Shown one piece after another: positions 56,785 through 64,000 of a stretch of 64,000 bases of DNA. The notes under the pieces are model-generated. The model ran no database searches and had not been told where the DNA came from. It saw nothing but the letters and a program-made list of their open reading frames with translations. Location of the stretch: NCBI GenBank assembly GCA_027483765.1, contig JAIXTW010000006.1, forward strand, positions 1 to 64,000, written 5' to 3'. Both the position numbers and the translations under genes were made by a program. The DNA is from Streptomycetaceae bacterium. GTDB taxonomy: Bacteria; Actinomycetota; Actinomycetes; Nanopelagicales; Nanopelagicaceae. Every line of letters begins with the position of its first letter. The first letter of the stretch is position 1.

Positions 56785-57576
56785 TTAATCAGCGTAGTTG
56801 CGATATTTACGAACGCTGAGCGGAATAAATATCACCATGATGATGACCATGTAAATCAGCGATGTTAACAACGGGTTCTCACTAGGAAATGAACCGGCAG
56901 TTGCACCAAATTGATTTTCAAGGCCAAAGAGTTCTCGACATGCCGCCACCATTGTTGAAACCGGATTCCACTCTGCAAAGTACTGCAGGGCGCGCGGCAT
57001 TCCGGTTGTTGGCGCAAATGCATTTGATAAGAATGTCAGTGGGAATGTCACGATAAAGCTGACGTTCTGCACCACGCGTGCATCAGATGCCGAGAGTCCA
57101 ACGAGGACTCCCACCCACGAGAGTGCGTAACCAAAGAAGAGTAAGAAGATAAATCCGAGGGCGACGCTGCCAATTCCACTTGATGGGCGCCATCCGACTA
57201 TATAACCAGCGATACCCATGACAGCGAGAACTACAATGTTTAAAAGTGAATCACCAAGTGTGCGACCAATAACAAGTGCTGATTGCGAAATAGGCAGCGA
57301 TCTAAATCGATCAATCAGCCCCTTCTTCATATCTTCAGCTAAGCCAGAAGCAGTGCCGGCTAAGGTAAATGCAACAGTTTGCACAAAGATGCCAGGCATT
57401 AACAACTGCACATATCCACCAGGTTGACCGGTCTCAATCGAGCCACCAAATACATAGCGAAAGAGCAGCACAAACATCACTGGCTGAATAGTGGAGAAGA
57501 TGAGGACTTCCGGAACACGGCTAAGAAGCAGTAACTGCCTGCGAGTAATAATCAATACATCATTGACGGCGCTCAT
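56785..57576 (-). CDS. ABC-2 type transporter permease (DrrB-like)
   Basis: The 263-residue protein has six hydrophobic segments and the ABC-2 permease pattern with PEVLIFSTIQPVMFVLLF and SFIVTFPLTFLSNAFAP. It pairs with the ATPase encoded upstream (4-bp overlap). The family exports drugs, lipids or polysaccharides; the substrate is unknown. It is convergent with greA. Confidence 0.87.
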   Translation of the reverse strand: MSAVNDVLIITRRQLLLLSRVPEVLIFSTIQPVMFVLLFRYVFGGSIETGQPGGYVQLLMPGIFVQTVAFTLAGTASGLAEDMKKGLIDRFRSLPISQSALVIGRTLGDSLLNIVVLAVMGIAGYIVGWRPSSGIGSVALGFIFLLFFGYALSWVGVLVGLSASDARVVQNVSFIVTFPLTFLSNAFAPTTGMPRALQYFAEWNPVSTMVAACRELFGLENQFGATAGSFPSENPLLTSLIYMVIIMVIFIPLSVRKYRNYAD

Positions 57577-58556
57577 TTTCTGCCCTTCTTCTTCTCTTCT
57601 ACTTCTGACTTCTTCTCTTCGGCAACGTGTCCGGTGAGTGCGAGAAATACATCATCTAGCGAAGGACGCTTGAGTCCGACATCGAGTGCATGAATTCCAG
57701 CAGCATCGAGTGATTTCAAAACTTCAAAGAGTGCGGCAGATCCGGTAGATACTGGGGCCGAGACCAGACGAATTCCTTCATCGAGGCTTGCTTTATTTCC
57801 ACTCACCGCACCAACAATTTCAAGTGTCTTTGCAATGTGTGCTTGTTCCACAACTACTTCCAGACGCTCGCCTCCAACCTGCTTTTTGAGAGCATCGGAA
57901 GTGCCGCGAGCAATAACTTTTCCAGTATCGATAACAACAATGTCATCAGCCAACTGATCAGCTTCTTCCAAATATTGAGTTGTGAGCAAGAGCGTTACTC
58001 CACCTTTTACCAACTCCTGAATCACTCCCCACATCTCTTGGCGACCACGTGGATCAAGGCCAGTAGTAGGCTCATCAAGGAAGAGCACCTTTGGTTTTAC
58101 GATCAGGGATGCCGCTAAATCTAAACGACGTCGCATTCCACCTGAATATGTCTTGATCGGGCGCTTGGCAGCCTCTGTGAGTTGAAATCTTTCAAGCAGC
58201 TCATTTGCTCGAACTACTGCGTTCTTTTTCCCCAGGTGATAGAGCTCGCCGAACATGACTAAATTGTCATAGCCGGTAAGAATTTCATCGACGGCGGCAT
58301 ATTGGCCAGATAAACCAATGACTTCGCGCACTTTCTCAGGATTTTTCATGACATCTATTCCTGCAACTGATGCGCTTCCAGAATCAGCGCGCAAGAGAGT
58401 TGTGAGAATTCGTACTACCGTAGTTTTTCCGGCACCATTTGGCCCTAGAACGCTGAGAACAGTGCCTTCTTCAACATCAAGGCTCAATCCATCGAGTGCG
58501 CGAACTTTTCCTTTGTCATAGATTTTAACAAGATTATCTGCAATAACTGATTTCAC
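57573..58556 (-). CDS. ABC transporter ATP-binding protein (DrrA-like)
   Basis: The 327-residue protein has Walker A GPNGAGKTTV (about 39-48), the Q-loop, the signature TYSGGMRRRLDLAASL, Walker B VLFLDEPTTGLD and the C-terminal extension typical of DrrA exporters. It ends with an unusual Lys/Glu-rich tail (EEKKSEVEEKKKGRK). Together with the permease it makes an exporter. The start at 58556 is separated from the divergent MFS gene by 79 bp. Confidence 0.9.
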   Translation of the reverse strand: MKSVIADNLVKIYDKGKVRALDGLSLDVEEGTVLSVLGPNGAGKTTVVRILTTLLRADSGSASVAGIDVMKNPEKVREVIGLSGQYAAVDEILTGYDNLVMFGELYHLGKKNAVVRANELLERFQLTEAAKRPIKTYSGGMRRRLDLAASLIVKPKVLFLDEPTTGLDPRGRQEMWGVIQELVKGGVTLLLTTQYLEEADQLADDIVVIDTGKVIARGTSDALKKQVGGERLEVVVEQAHIAKTLEIVGAVSGNKASLDEGIRLVSAPVSTGSAALFEVLKSLDAAGIHALDVGLKRPSLDDVFLALTGHVAEEKKSEVEEKKKGRK

Positions 58557-58635
58557 CAGGCTAACCTATCAAAATCTTCATGAGTGCAATGTGCTTCTGT
58601 AATTCATTATCGAAGACACACCTTAGAATAGCCAG

Positions 58636-59844
58636 GTGCGCTTCAAATTTTCCAACCCATTCGCAGAATTTCCGCGTGAGGTTGGAGTCATCGTCTTCGC
58701 TTCCTTCTTCGTGGCAGTTGGCTTTGGCATCATCGCCCCAACAATTCCGCTTTTCGCTAGATCATTTGGAGTCAATCACGCTCAAGTTGGTGCAATCGTC
58801 TCCACCTTTGCTTTTGCGCGTTTTGCATCGGGTCTCATCTCCGGAAAGTTAGTCGATAAGTTCGGTGAAAGATGGGTTTACTCAGTCGGTATTGGTTTCG
58901 TAGCTCTCACTTCATTTGCCGCCGGCCTTGCTCAAAGTTACGAACAACTCCTTGTTTTTCGCGCTGTAGGTGGCATCGGTTCTTCCATGTTCTCCGTTGC
59001 AGCGGGTTCAATTCTTGTGCGAGCAGTCGGTGACGATCACCGCGCTCGGGTACAGTCGCTCTATAACGGAACATTTCTACTGGGGATGATTGCTGGACCT
59101 GCAGTAGGTGGAGCGCTCTCCGCGTTTTCACTACGTGCACCACTTCTTATCTATGGCGTTTTCCTGATTGCCGCTAGCGCCTCGGGTGCGATTTTGTTGC
59201 GTCACTCAATGCTCGCCGCAAAACCAAGTGCTAATCAAGAGAAAGATGTGGTCACTCTTAGATCAGCGCTCACACTCAAGCCATATCGAATCGCACTCTT
59301 TGTTTCGTTCTGTGCCGCGTGGACATTCTTCGGAATGAGCCGCTCAATCTTGCCTTTGTTTATCGTAGAAGATCTCAAGATATCCCCCGCAATGATGGGC
59401 TTCGGTTTCACACTGACCACCTTGATTCAAGGAGCCTTCTTGCTTCAAGCTGGAAAAATGTCAGATATTAACGGGCGCAGATTTTCACTCATTGTGGGCA
59501 CTTCGCTCACTGCACTCTTTGCATTCACCCTTGTCTTCACTGTGAATTCCTGGATGTTCTTCCTCGCTAGTGCCATTGTTGGATTAGCTGGTGCATTCCT
59601 ATCAACTACTCCAGCGGCCGTTGTGGGCGATGTTATTGAAGGTAAGGGCGGCCAGGTCATCGGGTTATTTCAAATGTCTGCTGATGCTGGGGCGATGGTT
59701 GCACCCGTACTTCTTGGCGCAATCGCAGATTCTTATGGATATAAACCAGCATTTGCACTCACTGCAGCACTGATGGTTGCAGCTGTCCTGGCATCAATAA
59801 AATTGCCCGAGACGCGGACTTCGCATCTCGGGCAATCTCAGTAA
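58636..59844 (+). CDS. MFS transporter
   Basis: The 402-residue protein has about 12 membrane helices and the MFS motif A segment SGKLVDKFGERW after helix 2, with a second copy KMSDINGRRFSL in the second half. The drug-efflux type motif GPAVGGALS is also present. It is probably a drug or metabolite exporter of unknown substrate. The start is GTG at 58636 with no strong site. Its last codons form part of a terminator hairpin. Confidence 0.88.
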   Translation: MRFKFSNPFAEFPREVGVIVFASFFVAVGFGIIAPTIPLFARSFGVNHAQVGAIVSTFAFARFASGLISGKLVDKFGERWVYSVGIGFVALTSFAAGLAQSYEQLLVFRAVGGIGSSMFSVAAGSILVRAVGDDHRARVQSLYNGTFLLGMIAGPAVGGALSAFSLRAPLLIYGVFLIAASASGAILLRHSMLAAKPSANQEKDVVTLRSALTLKPYRIALFVSFCAAWTFFGMSRSILPLFIVEDLKISPAMMGFGFTLTTLIQGAFLLQAGKMSDINGRRFSLIVGTSLTALFAFTLVFTVNSWMFFLASAIVGLAGAFLSTTPAAVVGDVIEGKGGQVIGLFQMSADAGAMVAPVLLGAIADSYGYKPAFALTAALMVAAVLASIKLPETRTSHLGQSQ

Positions 59845-59850
59845 TTTTTT
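59802..59850. terminator. Bidirectional intrinsic terminator over the MFS stop
   Basis: ATTGCCCGAGA (59802-59812) and TCTCGGGCAAT (59826-59836) form a perfect 11-bp stem. On the plus strand T6 follows at 59845-59850. On the minus strand the hairpin runs into TTTTATT. It therefore serves both the MFS gene and the convergent Bax-inhibitor gene (stop at 59854), and lies inside the MFS coding end. Confidence 0.88.
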
Positions 59851-59853
59851 GAA

Positions 59854-60600
59854 TTAGTCGTTGCTGCGAAGAATTGAGATAAGTCGCAGAACTTCTAAGT
59901 AGAGCCAGACGAGAGTCACCATCAGGCCGAATGCACAGCGCCATGATTCCTCTTCAGGTACGCGGGCCGCAACAGCCTTATCGATCTGGTCTAAATCCAT
60001 CACGATAAACATTGATGCCAGTGCTACGCCACCTACAGAAATAAGTAGACCAAGAGCTCCCCCTGGGAAACCTACAAATAGGGTGAAGACTGCAAAGATC
60101 GCGTATCCGATCAGTGAGCCCATCATGATGCGGCTGAACTTTGGCGTTACGCGGATCTTTCCACTGCGGTATGCAATGAGTACTCCACCAAATGCACATG
60201 CGGTTGCCACAACTGCTTGTCCAACGATTCCGTTGTAAGAATCGTTATAGATGCGGCTGATGGTTCCGAGTGCTAAACCTTGCGCAACAGCATAAGCAAT
60301 AACTAGAGGTGGACGAACCTTCTTAGAAAAAGAGTTGACCATCGCGAGAATGAATCCGCCGATGAATCCGATGAGAGCAAGTGTTGGGCTATTGGTACGC
60401 CAAGCAAAGGCTCCAACAGCAACGACGACTGCAAAGAGTCCAGCCGTCTTGATGACGACGTCGTCAATAGACATTGGTGCTGAAGTTGGGCGACTCTCAA
60501 CTGTATTGAAATCAGTTGTGTTGAGGTCGCGAGTGCCGACTGCATCACCCTTGATACGAGCGAAACCGCGGCCACTAAGGACTGGGTTAGAACTGCGCAT
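59854..60600 (-). CDS. Bax inhibitor-1/YccA family membrane protein
   Basis: The 248-residue protein has a polar N-terminal tail of about 45 residues and seven hydrophobic segments, and ends with EESWRCAFGLMVTLVWLYLEVLRLI, the family C-terminal signature. BI-1/YccA proteins are putative calcium or pH-related channels or FtsH modulators. Function in Actinobacteria is unknown. It has a palindrome-rich upstream region and shares a terminator with the MFS gene. Confidence 0.87.
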   Translation of the reverse strand: MRSSNPVLSGRGFARIKGDAVGTRDLNTTDFNTVESRPTSAPMSIDDVVIKTAGLFAVVVAVGAFAWRTNSPTLALIGFIGGFILAMVNSFSKKVRPPLVIAYAVAQGLALGTISRIYNDSYNGIVGQAVVATACAFGGVLIAYRSGKIRVTPKFSRIMMGSLIGYAIFAVFTLFVGFPGGALGLLISVGGVALASMFIVMDLDQIDKAVAARVPEEESWRCAFGLMVTLVWLYLEVLRLISILRSND

Positions 60601-60640
60601 TAATTTCTCCTTCTAGAGTTTTAAGTTAGTGCTAGCTGTG

Positions 60641-60674
60641 CGAGAACGAGCTCTCGTACGACGTATAACGTACG
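60641..60674. promoter_or_regulatory. Overlapping inverted repeats upstream of BI-1 gene
   Basis: CGAGA (60641-60645) and TCTCG (60652-60656) form one stem. CGTAC (60655-60659) and GTACG (60670-60674) flank ACGT-ATA-ACGT to form another. These lie between the araA stop and the BI-1 start (41-74 bp upstream of it). Possible operator or structured leader; no regulator is recognised. Confidence 0.4.
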
Positions 60675-60704
60675 GCAAAGCCAGAAAATTTCCAGTTTTA
60701 GGAG

Positions 60705-62195
60705 CTAAATGCGCTCAGCGAAGCGGTGGTAGGCCGCATTCCACTGAAGTTCACGCCTAAATTCACGGATTCGGGTGTCTTCATCGATGATCACGTGTTC
60801 GACCTTAGCCATCCGGGCAAAGTCTTCGATACTTTCAAGTGAGACTGCATTGGTGAGAACAGTATGGTGAGAGCCACCAGCGAGCATCCACGCTTCAGCG
60901 CTAATTGCAAGAGTTGGCTTAGGTTCCCACACTGCATGTGCTACCGGCAGATTAGGAAGGGCTTCATTTGGCTCAACAACTTTTATTTCATTACTGATGA
61001 CTCTGAATCGATCGCCCATATCGACAAGACAGACAACTCGTGCCTCAGCTGGTGTTGCAGTAAAGACCATACGGACTGGATCTTCTTTTCCACCAATACC
61101 TAGCGGATGAATCTCGATTTTTGGCTTTGACTTTGTAATCGTTGGACAGACTTCGAGCATATGCGCTCCGAGAATCTTTGCTGGACCAGGACCAAAGTGA
61201 TAAGTGTAGTCCTCCATAAATGAAGTTCCACCGCCTGCAGGTGTCATGGCTTTCAAGATGGCACCGAGTGCAGATGTCTTCCAATCGCCTTCGCCACCGA
61301 AACCATAACCGCGCGCCATTAAACGTTGCACAGCAAGTCCTGGAAGTTGCTTGAGAGCTCCTAAATCTTCAAAGTTGCTAGTAAATGCATCGAAATCTCC
61401 ATCGGTCATAATCTTTTGTAGCGCAAGTTCCTGCTTAGCTGCGTAGACAAGTGAATCGTGACGAGCGCCGCCGCGCTTGAGTTCTGCTGAAACGTCGTAG
61501 AGTTTTTCATATTCATCGCAGAGCGTTTCGGCATCCGCATCCGAGATGGTTGAAAGAACATCAACGAGGTAGTTGACACCGTAATTTTCGACAGACATAC
61601 CGAATTGCAACTGTGCCGAGACTTTATCTCCGTCGGTCACTGAAACAAATCGCATGTTGTCACCAAAACGAGCAAGCTTGAGGTTCTGAGATTTATTCCA
61701 GCCAATAGTTGCCCAGGCCCATGCATCAATATGGCTCTTCACATCTGCCGATCCTGGTTCGCCAACGACCACCTTGTGCGGCAGAGCCACCCGAGCTACT
61801 GCGTGTGCGTATTCACGATCGCCATGTGCAGCTTGATTGAGGTTCATGAAATCCATATCAATTGTTGCCCATGGCAGAGATTGATTGGCTTGAGTATGAA
61901 GATGGAGAAGTGGCTTACGGAGTAGATCTAGGCCTTGAATCCACATCTTGGCAGGCGAGAATGTATGCATCCAAGTGATGACACCAAGGCAGTTGGGATC
62001 ACTGGATGCATCAAGCATCGCTTGCTTGATGTTCGCAGTGTTCTTCAAGGTTGGCTTCCAGATTATTTCGACTGGGGCAGCTAATCCTTGTGAAATCTTA
62101 GACACAACTTCTTTAGATTGCACAGCAACTTTTTCTAACGTTTCTGGACCGTAAAGATCCTGACTACCTGTAAGAAACCAAATCTGCTTTGCCAT
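60705..62195 (-). CDS. araA: L-arabinose isomerase
   Basis: AraA converts L-arabinose to L-ribulose, using Mn2+. The 496-residue protein is of typical length and has the catalytic and metal-binding residues in GYGFGGEGDWKTSALG (Glu), FMEDYTYHFGPG (Glu), LGAHMLEVCP (His) and AGGSHHTVL (His). It lies 43 bp downstream of the sugar ABC permease, suggesting an arabinose uptake and use operon. Ribulokinase and epimerase genes are not in the window. Confidence 0.95.
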   Translation of the reverse strand: MAKQIWFLTGSQDLYGPETLEKVAVQSKEVVSKISQGLAAPVEIIWKPTLKNTANIKQAMLDASSDPNCLGVITWMHTFSPAKMWIQGLDLLRKPLLHLHTQANQSLPWATIDMDFMNLNQAAHGDREYAHAVARVALPHKVVVGEPGSADVKSHIDAWAWATIGWNKSQNLKLARFGDNMRFVSVTDGDKVSAQLQFGMSVENYGVNYLVDVLSTISDADAETLCDEYEKLYDVSAELKRGGARHDSLVYAAKQELALQKIMTDGDFDAFTSNFEDLGALKQLPGLAVQRLMARGYGFGGEGDWKTSALGAILKAMTPAGGGTSFMEDYTYHFGPGPAKILGAHMLEVCPTITKSKPKIEIHPLGIGGKEDPVRMVFTATPAEARVVCLVDMGDRFRVISNEIKVVEPNEALPNLPVAHAVWEPKPTLAISAEAWMLAGGSHHTVLTNAVSLESIEDFARMAKVEHVIIDEDTRIREFRRELQWNAAYHRFAERI

Positions 62196-62238
62196 GTGAA
62201 TCCTCTATCTGTGAGAAGTGAGTTATGCCAAGGTGGAA

Positions 62239-63486
62239 CTATTTGGTACGGCGCTTGCTCCAGACATCGAAAGCAACTGCAAGCAGAAGTACTAGACCCT
62301 TAATGGTCATCTGGAAATCAATTCCGACAGAATTCAAGTTCATACCGTTTCCGAGAACACCTTGAATCATTCCGCCAACGATGGAACCAGTGACAGTTCC
62401 AACACCACCTTGAACCGCAGCGCCACCAATAAATACAGATGAAATTGCGTCGAGTTCAAAGCCGTCGCCAGCCTTTGGCACAGCAGAGTTCATGCGTGCC
62501 GAAATAAGAACACCGGAAAGCGCGGCAAGTGCGCCCATATTTACGAAGAGCCAGAAGTTCACGCGACGAACGTTGATTCCGGAGAGGACTGCTGCGTGAA
62601 GGTTTCCACCAATCGCGTAGATATGGCGACCAAATGTCGTCTTCTTCATGATCATTGTGTACACAACTACTAGGAATGTAAGGAGAACTAGCGTCCATGG
62701 AATTCCATTTGCGCGGCTCAGTTGGATACCAACGTAACCGACCATAACGGCCAAAATCGCATTCTTTACAAAGAACCATGTGCGAGGTTCAACGCTCTGC
62801 TTGTACTTAATGCGTCCTCGGCGCATAGCAACTGATTGCCATAAGAGAGCCAAAACACCAAGTGCGGTGACGATCAGAGCAGCTGCGTTGTAATCTTCAA
62901 TTCCAAGACTTACGCCCAGTGTATTTTCTTTATCAACGAACCCATTACCGATCGCGCGATAGTTATCTGGGAATGGTCCAATATTTGTATTTTGAAGAGT
63001 CATCAGTGCAAGGCCGCGGAACAAGAGCATGCCTGCGAGCGTCACGATAAATGCTGGAATACCGATGTAGGCAACCCAGAAGCCTTGCCACATACCAACT
63101 ATCCCGCCAACGATGATTGCGCCAAGGATTGCTGCCCACCAAGGAAGCGCTGGTAGCCAATCCCATCCATCTTGTTCTAGCGGACGCACGGCGAGGATTC
63201 CGGCAACAGCACCGATGAAGCAAGCGACTGACCCGACCGAAAGATCGATATGGCCAGCAATAATGATCATGACCATACCGATTGCAAGAACCAGGATGTA
63301 ACCGTTTTGCACTACGAGGTTTGACCAGTTATCCGGAGTGATGGATGCATGGTTAGGGGTTGTTATCGCAAAGTAAGCGACAAGCACCACGAGTGCGATA
63401 AAGATTGCATTCTGACGAAGGTCAACTCCATCAAGACGTTGACGGATCTTGCCATCGTTGCCGAACAGTTCTTTTACTTTAGACAT
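62239..63486 (-). CDS. Sugar ABC transporter permease (XylH/GguB-like)
   Basis: The 415-residue protein has about ten hydrophobic segments and the family motifs [36 protein letters not shown] and [10 protein letters not shown]. It belongs to the carbohydrate uptake type 2 permeases (xylose, ribose, multiple sugar). Its start overlaps the ATPase stop by 8 bp. Coupling with araA suggests arabinose or related pentose as substrate. Confidence 0.9.
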   Translation of the reverse strand: MSKVKELFGNDGKIRQRLDGVDLRQNAIFIALVVLVAYFAITTPNHASITPDNWSNLVVQNGYILVLAIGMVMIIIAGHIDLSVGSVACFIGAVAGILAVRPLEQDGWDWLPALPWWAAILGAIIVGGIVGMWQGFWVAYIGIPAFIVTLAGMLLFRGLALMTLQNTNIGPFPDNYRAIGNGFVDKENTLGVSLGIEDYNAAALIVTALGVLALLWQSVAMRRGRIKYKQSVEPRTWFFVKNAILAVMVGYVGIQLSRANGIPWTLVLLTFLVVVYTMIMKKTTFGRHIYAIGGNLHAAVLSGINVRRVNFWLFVNMGALAALSGVLISARMNSAVPKAGDGFELDAISSVFIGGAAVQGGVGTVTGSIVGGMIQGVLGNGMNLNSVGIDFQMTIKGLVLLLAVAFDVWSKRRTK

Positions 63487-64000
63487 TGCTTTCTTCCTTT
63501 GCCTTCGTCATATATTGCATGAGCAATTCTGGTGAGAAATCTTTCTTCGCTACTTCGCCGGTAATAACGCCCTCAGCGATCGCATAGATCCGGTCGCAAA
63601 TTCCAATAAGTTCTGGGAGTTCGCTAGAGATAACAAGAATAGCCTTTCCTTTTGCGGCTAACTCTTGAATGATTGTATAAATCTCATACTTCGCGCCCAC
63701 ATCGATTCCGCGTGTAGGTTCATCGAGAATCAAGATTTCTGGGTTGACGTTAATCCATTGGCTTAAAACCACCTTCTGTTGGTTTCCACCAGAGAGCTTG
63801 CCCACGATTGAGTTAGGCGAAGGGGCTTTGATATTCATCGAGTCGCGATATTGGCTTGCTACTCGGTACTCCTCGTTATCGCTGACAAGGCCTCGCTTAA
63901 CAAATTTTTCAAGTGAAGCCAGCGAAATATTGCGTTTGATGTCATCAATCAGATTGAGTCCAAAGCGCTTTCGATCCTCAGTTGAATATGCGATTCCTGA
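63479..64000 (-). CDS. Sugar ABC transporter ATP-binding protein, partial (XylG/GguA-like)
   Basis: Only the C-terminal part is in the window and it continues past 64000. It shows the second ABC domain of a double-domain sugar ATPase: the boundary segment [16 protein letters not shown], the signature [16 protein letters not shown] and Walker [16 protein letters not shown], then the D- and H-loop (VISSELPEL). The start and the first ABC domain are missing. It overlaps the permease gene by 8 bp. Confidence 0.9.
   Translation of the reverse strand, partial: SGIAYSTEDRKRFGLNLIDDIKRNISLASLEKFVKRGLVSDNEEYRVASQYRDSMNIKAPSPNSIVGKLSGGNQQKVVLSQWINVNPEILILDEPTRGIDVGAKYEIYTIIQELAAKGKAILVISSELPELIGICDRIYAIAEGVITGEVAKKDFSPELLMQYMTKAKEESNV

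Overview
The window looks like one continuous chromosomal piece of a small-genome, moderately low-GC actinobacterium. I infer a freshwater acI-type lineage (Nanopelagicales, Planktophila/Nanopelagicus group). Actinobacterial markers are a fused Kgd, WhiB7, mycoredoxin, SigR/RsrA, AdnAB, UPF0182 and DUF4307-GreA. Streamlining shows in the tight packing: many ATGA-type overlaps, terminators lying inside coding ends, one tRNA, no insertion sequences and no CRISPR. The exact genus is not proven by sequence alone.

Layout. 1-3.8 kb (minus): 5' part of tmRNA, smpB, ftsX, ftsE, prfB. 3.9-8.7 kb (minus): a compact Tad/Flp pilus locus (tadA, tadB, tadC, pilin-like protein, three TadE/G-like proteins) headed by a degenerate GGDEF protein. 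8.7-14 kb: a membrane protein, an SDR and the large Kgd enzyme. 13.9-17.2 kb: a redox-stress island with mycoredoxin, nickel SOD and its protease, a thioesterase, the SigR/RsrA pair and an SRAP protein. 17.3-22.7 kb (plus): aroA-rsgA-hisN-copper ATPase, followed by the initiator tRNA on the minus strand.

22.9-43.5 kb corresponds to the mycobacterial Rv3193c-Rv3202c neighbourhood: UPF0182, Lon-type protease, DUF2342, whiB7, uvrD2, nudC, adnB, adnA. It also carries an M48-like peptidase, a DUF5679 zinc-ribbon protein, a TOMM cyclodehydratase-like protein, an EEP-fold protein and katG. 43.6-56.8 kb holds housekeeping genes: typA, ychF, rmuC, ispH, xseA-xseB, class I fumarase, a lytic transglycosylase, phoH2, SURF1 with an overlapping 50-aa membrane protein, DUF4307 and greA. 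56.8-64 kb holds a DrrAB-like exporter, an MFS transporter, a Bax-inhibitor-1 protein and a sugar-uptake/arabinose operon (ABC ATPase, permease, araA) that runs off the end.

The most notable signal is the leader of whiB7. A putative WhiB7-type promoter is followed by a 63-codon upstream ORF with a strong ribosome-binding site. Next come an intrinsic terminator and an alternative antiterminator whose 5' arm lies inside the upstream ORF. This is the architecture of ribosome-mediated attenuation, by which antibiotic-stalled ribosomes would switch on an intrinsic resistance regulator.
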